Of a DNA stretch of 64,000 nt, positions 54,701 through 63,700 are shown piece by piece; within the stretch, counting starts at the first letter, position 1; each line of letters starts with the position of its first letter. The position numbers and the translations under genes were made by a program. The DNA is from Liolophura sinensis (taxonomy: Eukaryota; Mollusca; Polyplacophora; Chitonida; Chitonidae), in the NCBI RefSeq assembly GCF_032854445.1, contig NC_088307.1, positions 6,884,001 through 6,948,000 of the forward strand, given 5' to 3'. Below the pieces are notes generated by a model, which was given only the letters and a program-made list of their open reading frames with translations, did not search any database and was not told where the DNA came from.

Positions 54701-57700
54701 CTTCATGGACATACCTTGTACCTGTCCATTATCATTGAAAACTGTTGACTGCTTCTATTTATTTTCGTATTTTATATATTTTCTTTTTTCTGTGGTGATT
54801 TATGTTGAACATCGTTTTGGGATTTTGCTTTGCGATTATTGACATTGATTTACAGCTGGTACAAGAATGTCTGTTTCGATGCATAGATTGATCGTTTCAT
54901 GTTCATGCCTTTATCGTGTGTCTTGTACATACACACTTATTATATTTTTTATAACACTAACCAAACACTAACCAAAGGGCAGTGCACCCTGAGCCGTAAG
55001 TGTCTGACAATGCTCATGGTGCCATTCCTGAAGTCTACTGTCCATTGAACACCACTTTTGTCAGTATGGTTGTGGCAAAGTTTGTCAGCGATTTGCTGAT
55101 TTCAGGTTGGTGGCTGTGCCCGGTTTCCACCCACCATAATGCTGGTCGCCGTCATATAAGTGAAATATTCTAGAGTACGGTGTAAAACACCAATCAAATA
55201 AATAAATAAATAAATAAACAGTAATGAGATAGATAATTAAATCTATCAGAAGGCAGTGGGTTTCTGCCCTCCACTAGTGAAATAATTAAATCACAAAAAA
55301 ATAGTTCCTCGTGTTTGTTATCTTTCTGTTTGCGTAATGCAGGCCAAGCTGTACAGACAAGCCTCCCCCCAAATGTCACCGGTGTCCCAGTAGTGTCGAC
55401 CTTGTCCTCTGTGCCCTCCAACGTAGCCGACACCAGCGTGCTATGGAGTCCCTCAGCTGTCTGCGGCCTCTCCACACCACCCCCGTGTCACATGACCTCC
55501 AGTCAGTCCGGAGCCGCAGACTACACAACCAGTATTCAGCACTCTTATCACGGTATGTGGTTAAGGTTTAGTGCTCAGTTTTAGGTCAGCACTCTTATCA
55601 CGGTATGTGGTTAAGGTTTAGTGCTCAGTTTTAGGTCAGTCATGGTTCTCACCATATTTGATCTGCCTGTCATGAGCAAGGTCCCAGGTGGTTTAATTTT
55701 TGCAGATTTATTAAATTCATGGAACATGCACAGTCATGGGTTTCCCTTGGGACCTGCATAAGTGAAATATTCTTGAGTAGGGTGTAAAACACCAATCAGA
55801 TAAATGAATAAATTTTTTTAAATAATTGGGCACCTGGCTAATATTGGTGGTGTACTCTGATCAACCAGGTTTCCTCCATCCCTAACCTTGACAGACACTT
55901 GAAATGTGAAAAATTATTATGTGGTGAAAACCATTCATTCATTGTGTTGGCCATAGTAAACCATACATTGCTGGCTACTTGTTCTGGAAAATTCATTAGA
56001 AATAAAGTAACAAGCATAATGACCAATCATTTACCATGAGATAAGTGAGACTCTGTTTTCTTGTTTAACTACCGGTTCAGTCCCGACTTTGGACAGGGAA
56101 TTTTTGGGTTTTTTTTGCATGAAATCACATACTCAGATTTCCTCGGATGAGCATAGGACATGAACGGTTAAATCATTAAGAAAGAGAGAACATACATAAA
56201 ACATATCATAGATATATAAATATGGTAGGAAACATATAATGTAAGGAAATGTTTTTTTTTACATACGAGCACACATACATACATACATACGAACATACAC
56301 ATACATACATACATACATACACACATACACACACACACACACTTAATTTTGGAATGTCTGAAACTCACCCAGACTCACCCTTGGCCTGTGGCCTCATCCA
56401 AAAACAATGGACACTTCCTTTTTTACTGCAGTTATCCCACGTATACCCAGTGAATGAAGCCATTATTTCTTAATTATATCAAAAGTAACCATGTGCAAAA
56501 TACAGAGATGAAGTTTATCCCGCTCAGACTACAGTTAAAAGAGCGGTGAAACAGTTACAAACCCTGCATATGTCATCAAAAATAAACAACATCTGCAAAA
56601 ACAAAGAGATACATGGCTAATTATAATATAACAGTTGTAAAACGTCCATATTCTGTTGTTGGTTGTTACATTAAACAGAGAAGCACTTGAAAATCCTCCA
56701 TACAGGTACACTGCATGCTTGGCTATGTTGTAAGTACCCAAGGCAGCCTCACCTCAGATCACTGGATAGCTTTAACCTAATTTACATTGCCTGTAAAACA
56801 CTCATACTTCAGGAAGAGGGGAGCCAAGGTCATTTTGTGTTGCATAAAGTTTTAGGGTGAAATATAAACCTTGTTGATTCAAACAGCTGCCTGCTCCATA
56901 TATAAAACTGATGTGCCTGATGTCGATTATCTCGATTTTGTTAACGCTCTCAAAGATGTCGAGACAATCCTGCACCATGTGCACACTATGTTGTCTCCCT
57001 TGTCTTCAGGCGCCTCTGCACCATGTGTACACTGTGTTGTCTCCCGGCACCTCTACTCCATGTGTACACTGTGGTACCTCCATTGTCTTCAGGTACCTCC
57101 TACACCATGTGTACACTGTGTTGTCTCTTTTGTTTTCAGACACTGTCTACACCATGTATAGATTGTGTTGCCTACGTTGTCTTCAGGCACCTCAACTCCA
57201 TGTGTACACTGTGTTGTCTCGTTTGTCTTCAGACACTGTCTACTCTGTGCATAGATTATGTTACCTCCATTGTCTTCAGGCACCTCCTTTACCATGTATT
57301 CACTGTATTATCTCCCTTGTCTTCAGGCACCTCCTACACCATGCATACACTGTTATGTCCCTTCTTTTTTGGCACCTCCTTCACCATGTATACACTGTAT
57401 TATCTCCCTTGTCTTCAAACACCTACTCCACCACGTATAGACTTGTTGTCTCCCTTGTCTTCAGACACCTCTTACACCATGTGTACACTGTGTTATCTCC
57501 CTTGTGTTCAAACACATCCTCCACCATGTATAAACTGAGTTGTCTCCCTTTAGGTACCTCCTACACCAACACGCCTCTGTTGACTCCCTCTCAGACCCCG
57601 AGGGCCACGCCCCCAGTCATCGTCGACGATCTCTTTGACAGGGTAAGTTACCTTACTCTGTTATGTGTTGGTTTTAACTTCAAAATATGGTAAATGACCT

Positions 57701-60700
57701 TTTTGTCCACATTTTGTCAGATTGTGAGAGCTTTATTATTCTTGGTTTCCTATATGTTTGCATGGATTATTTGCTCACCAGTTGTTTACTTAACATTAAT
57801 CATGATACTTCTTATATAAGTGTATATACACTTACCTCACATCATATTCACAATTTTTATTTTCACCAAGACGAGTTACATTGGTTAAATTGGAATGATT
57901 TGTGTTTGTCTTTTTCAGAGTCGTAATAGCCGTAGCAACCTCTCCAAACGTCTGAGCGGGAGTAGTCTCCCTTCGCCCAAGCTGCAGACCTGCACCAGTA
58001 ATCTGGGTCAGACAAGCTTCGACTCTCAGACTTCACTCTCTGTCCCACCCTCACCGCTCCGCCCAGAGTTCACATCAGAGCCGCCTCTAGGCACTCACCG
58101 CTCCCAGCCCTTACCTCGTGCCGTGCAAAAGCTCCCGTTTGATGACATCCCAGAAAAGTCTTCCAGGAGTGACACATCATTTTCGCAGAACCTCTCCCAG
58201 AAGCTGGACAGTTCAGTCTTGGAAAAGTTCCAGAGTTTGTCCCGAGAGAGGATTGAAGAATCGCCCATTCAGGGAGATTCCTCAGACAGTGGGGGAGATG
58301 GGAAATTGAAGAGCCAGTCATATCCTTCAAATTTGAACTCGCATGCAGAGCCACCTGGTGACAGGGGGCGCTCTTTGTCTATCAAGGTCGTGGACAAAGT
58401 TGTTCAAGAGATGACTGAATGTCATGACAATGCAGGTATGTGTAATTCCTGTCCGTGTACTGAATCATTTACTTATAAAAAATGAGTGGTTTTATGAGAG
58501 ACATGACTGGTATCAAACAATACAATTCATTCATTTCTCTTAAAGCGTAATAATACTGATGGCTTTATTTCAAGAGGGTGAAATACAATGAGTATACTCA
58601 GTCAACACTGGATTGATCTACCCTGAGGCCCTCAGACACAAACAATTTGAAACAATATGTTACATTGCATGTGATGTAATGTGCTTTGTGTTTCTTATTC
58701 AAAGTTTTCCACCAATTTTGAATACTTTTTTTTCAAAAAATAAAACTTAATTTATGAGATCATATTTATTCCTTCTTGTTTGCTTTTATTGAGCAGATGA
58801 CGCAGACGAAGAAGTAAGGGAGATAATTCAGGAGGAGATTTCTGACAAATTGTCCCAGTCGGAGAGCACAGACAAGATAGAGGCTAATCTCCAGTTGACA
58901 GCTGAATCCGTGCAGCGCTTCATGAAAAAAGTCAACCGAATTAGGTTTAACAGTTTAACGATTGGCACCACTCTAGATGTGGTGACCGATGTGGGCCAGA
59001 GGGGTGGGACAAGAATTCGTTCTTTGTCTTGTCCACAGCTACAAAAAGCAGCCCCTGACCAAGTGCAGCTGGCCGAGTCCAAACTGTTACGCTGCAGTTC
59101 TGCTGCACCACCCCATAATCAGCTGCACAAGTCCCAAGCCAGCAATTCTGACAGCTGCGTTCCCATAGTAACCAACCCTTACAGTATTAACAGTGCAATG
59201 ACGAGTGAGCGTGAGAATCTGGTCAGCAGTTGTGTAACGGCTGCAGCGCCCTCTATCGTGCAGAGCTCACAGTGTGCATCAAACACGGAACTTAGTTCTA
59301 GTCTTAGGATTTCTCAAGGTCAGACTGACCCTGACCTGAAAACGACAGAAACTGCCATCCCCCTGACGCGGAGCGAAGTGGAGGAAAACGCTGTGATAGA
59401 GCAGATTCTGCCCAGGCCCTTTGACCGCATCTTGCAGTACTCTCTGCCGTACTCGGCCATCACGCGTTGTCAGCAGTGCAAGCGTCGCTATGTGACTGCC
59501 ATAGAAACCAATGATCTTCACACCGATAGACTTCCTAAAGCAGGTAACTATAGTGATGTCGTATGTCATGACACATGTACAATTCCCACTTCTAGTAAGA
59601 AACCATGTTTCACCTCTCCCTGAAAACAACATTGTTGTTGGGGGACAAATTTCCATGCCATATTATTATATATGGTGCATGTTACATGAAGTTCTTGATC
59701 CACTGATAGCCTGTTACACAGGCCTACTTGTGTATCTTAGAGGAGTATTCCTGTGATGCCAGATGGGTAATTATGAACCAAATCAGTATAATTTTATAGC
59801 TTTCATTGGGTAATGCCAAGATATCTAAGTGTCTGTGTGCATAGAAGATACAAAATCTGAAAACTTGCTTTACTGAAATTTTTGAATATGTTTAATAGAT
59901 GGGTGCAACAACAGTTTAGTGAAAAATTTTGGTGACACATTTGTGACGGTGTTGTGATGAAGTGTGTTATAGTGAGAGGAAAGTGAATTCATGTCAGTTG
60001 TCGTAAAATGAGCAATCTGGGTAATTGTCAGACATGCCTCACAGCATAAGCAGGAAAGGTCAAGTATTGGTCAGCCAGATGTCAGTAATGTGATGTGGTG
60101 GGACATCATGTTGTCTGGTGTGTTCGGCATTGCGTTTCAGTGAGGCAGCCAGTGAATCATTATGATGAAGAACTCTTCTTAAAATGAAGTTAGCAATGGA
60201 TCCCGATGACAGATTTAAGGGAATTATACCTCTTTTGGTTTAGTGAATTTTTAATTATAATAGTCATGTAAAGCTTATAAACTTAAGGTGGTGGGTTGGG
60301 GGGGGGGGGGGGGCCTCTGTGGCCAAGGTGGTTAGCATGCCAGCACATTGCAATGACCCAGGAGCCTCCTACCAATGCTGTTGCTGTGAGTTCCAGTCCA
60401 ACTCATGCTGGCTTCCTCTCCTGCCGTGCGTGGAAAGGTCTGACAGCAACCTCCGGATTCTTGTGGGTTTCCTCCAGGATTTGCCCAGTTTCATCCCAAC
60501 ATAATGCTGGCCACCATCGCATTAGTGAAATATTCTTGAGAGGGATGTAAAACACCAACCAAATAAATAAATAAATGTACTCAAGGTACCTACATTTCAT
60601 CTGGAAACCTATGAAAAATGGATCTTGAGGGCAAAGTTTTTTCAGTGATGTGTGAACAGTGTTTTTTTCATGTCATTAACACTGTATCTGTAGAACTGCT

Positions 60701-63700
60701 TGATCTAAACCTTTGAAATTTGATGATTTCTTGGATGAACAACTGACCCAGAAAGCTTGGATCTTGATCATGATGGCGAAGATTTTCAGATCACAGTGAT
60801 ATCTCTACATTGTTTTTTCATGTCATTAGCACTATCTACAGAACCATGGTTGAGGTTTCAAATTCTTTTTAAATTTTTTAATTATTATTATTATTATTTT
60901 GTCTTTTGCAGACTACGAGACTCCTCTCTTCAGTACATTCTCACCCCCGGAGCTGCTGGATCGCCACTTACAGCTGGGTGGGGAGGTTCACTCAAAGGAG
61001 CTAAGCCGTATCCCCATCACAAGTCAGGACTCCATCAACTGGACACACTTTGGAGGTGAGGCCCTCGCCTCCAGCTCTATTCTCTTGAAATGTTTGCTAT
61101 GAGAAACTTGGTGGAGTTCCCCACTCAAAGTTAGCATTCGGCTCCATTGGTAGGGCTGTTTGCGCGGTCGTATGTACAGGAAGCCGCATGTAGCAAAGCT
61201 CATGAGTAGCTTGCTCAAAGGACTATAAAATTGGCACTAATTGGCTGACATTGGAGATAGCATGTAGCCTACATCAAGCATGAATCAATAAGCCATACTG
61301 GGACCTAAAATTCAGCTTATACTAGGCATAGGCTAGACTTGACTATTTCTCCCATAAGAACCAGCGTGGCGTAAATCACTGTTCAGTTAAATAAATAAAG
61401 CAAATATGTCAAACCAGCCAAGCAGCGGAGATTCTATATCCTTGTAAGGCCTGTGCTTTCCATCCAACGGTCCATCCACCGGCCCAGCCAATCCACCGGC
61501 CCGGCCCATCCACCAGCCAATCCACCATCAGTCCATCCATCTGTCCAGGCGTCTGTCCATACATTAGTCCATCCATCTGTGCGTCCATCATTCCATCAAT
61601 CAGTTCATACATTAGTCCATCCATCAGTCTGTCCATCAGTCAACAGGGCAACTTTAAATTAAATTTCCAAAGTCTTCTCATTGTGCTGTAGAGCTGCAGA
61701 TTTACGTGTCTTCATGCACTTTTATTCTCAGCTGTAACTGTTGAGCTAATTTCTTATCCTAGGGATAGTGCACTGACCGGTAAGTTGTCTCAGTGAAGCA
61801 GCACTAGATAAAAGAGCAGTTGCAATCCGTCCTGCATCAAGGAGGTACATTACATACAACCTAAGGATTCCTTCGTCGTCATATGACTGAAAAATGTTTC
61901 ATGCATGCACTGGTTTCCTCCACGCACTCTAGTCTCCTCCACGCAGTCTGGTTTCCTCTTTGCAGTATAGTCTTCCATACAGTTTAGTTTCTTCCATCCA
62001 TCCAGTTTCCTCCATGCACTGTGGTTTCCTCCGTGCACTCTAGTTTCCTCCATGCAGTGTAGTTTCCTCCATGCACTCCAGTTTCATCCATGCCCTCTGG
62101 TTTCCTCCATGCAGTCAAGTTTCCTCCATTCACTCCAGTTTCCTCCATGCAGTCTAGTTTCCTCAAGACTACCATCATCTACATGTCAGTCAAAATTCTT
62201 CAGTGCCACATAAATCCACCAATCAGATAAATAAAAAAAACATGTTGTCCAGGCTTACCACCAGCGGATGAGATTAACATCTTGCGTGGGCAGATTTTGC
62301 TGATCCAGAACCAGGTGATGTACGAGAGACACAAACGGGAGCTTCACGCTAAGAGGAACAGGCGTCTCCTGAGCAAAATCACCCACGCCAAAGCATTAGA
62401 GGAACGTAACTCTGCCTTGGTGAGTCTGCACAGTCACTGTCGCCTTATACATCTTCAAATTTCGTCCGACACTAAGCTACTGATTTGGTCAGTTTCTGTG
62501 TTCTGCTGATCTTATGAAGGTGTTTTTGAGGGTTGTTTTGAAAAATTTCAGCACCAAAAGTAGTACTTTAAGACTTTTACTCAGCTCTGAAAATCAAGTC
62601 TAGTGAGGTGATAGGTAGGTCAAGGGTATTGTCTGGACTCCAGTGAGCTTAGGGCTATGACCCCCCCCCCCCCCCACCCTTCAACCCGATAATCATCATG
62701 AAAAATCCTGGGGTACAGCCATACTTTTATCAACAATCAAGTCAAACCAAATTGAAAATAAAAGTGAAGTGCAATTTTTTAGAACAAAATAAAGAGATAA
62801 TTGAATGAAACAAATTTGTAAACGCCCATTCTTCTGTGTGTAAGCTTTTTAGTTTCAAGATCCTTACCTCTGTTTACACTCCGGCCCACAAGCCTGTTCA
62901 GAATGGATACTTATAGTAAAAACATTAAGGAGTTATGCCCCTTTTTGTTACATATTGCTTTTTCACATTAAATTCCGAATGTACAGAACTGCCTTCTTTC
63001 AAGCCTTTAAACTTCAGGTGCATTTGTACCTGTAATTGGCCTGGAAGCCTACTGAAATTGGGTACAGACAGACGAATCCATTTGTATTATTTCTCGACCA
63101 AGAATTGGCCTAGGGATATTGTTGCAGATGGCTGTCTGTCGCACTGTTCTTCCAGCCATCTATCTGTCCACTTTCTTGTAAACAATCTATCTCTGCAATG
63201 TTCCAAGTCAAAATTACCAAATTAAGTCGTGAGAAGAACCGTAGTGACTTAACGTGACCTTTCAAGGTGAACTGTCCGCTGAAGTTACATGGCATGTAGT
63301 GCTTGTAAACATACCTTTTGAAAGCCTGGAACAAACTTAATGAAAAAAGTCACCTATGTAGGAGAAAAAACCTTCTTGATTTTCATTGACCTTGGCCTGT
63401 TTTTTCAAGGTCATCATGATTATTTCATGCTAATTAGGGTGTAAACATGTTGTGTCTTAAACAGTTAAAGACAAGGCTTCACCACTGTTGGTCACAACTA
63501 CGTGAACATTCAGAATAAAATTTCAGGTGTACTTGAAATATTCTTTCCCTACCACAAAGCTATGTGGGTTGTTGTTGCTCAGAAACGGGTGCATACCTGT
63601 ACTTCTTTTGGGCTTAATACTTACAGGATTGTACTTGAAGGTTTCTGCACATATTAAAGCAGCATATGTTTATGCCTTTTGGATTTAAGTGCATTGAACA

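Noticed and set aside
53722-54748. Overlapping Cys/His/Phe-rich frames in the 53.8-54.7 kb region
   Set aside because: They arise from the degenerate ~45-50-bp array and are interrupted by a SINE piece.
56911-57693. 260-codon plus-strand frame across the 46-bp array
   Set aside because: Its end overlaps exon 9 out of frame and the rest is tandem repeat; the true TSC1 frame enters at 57554.
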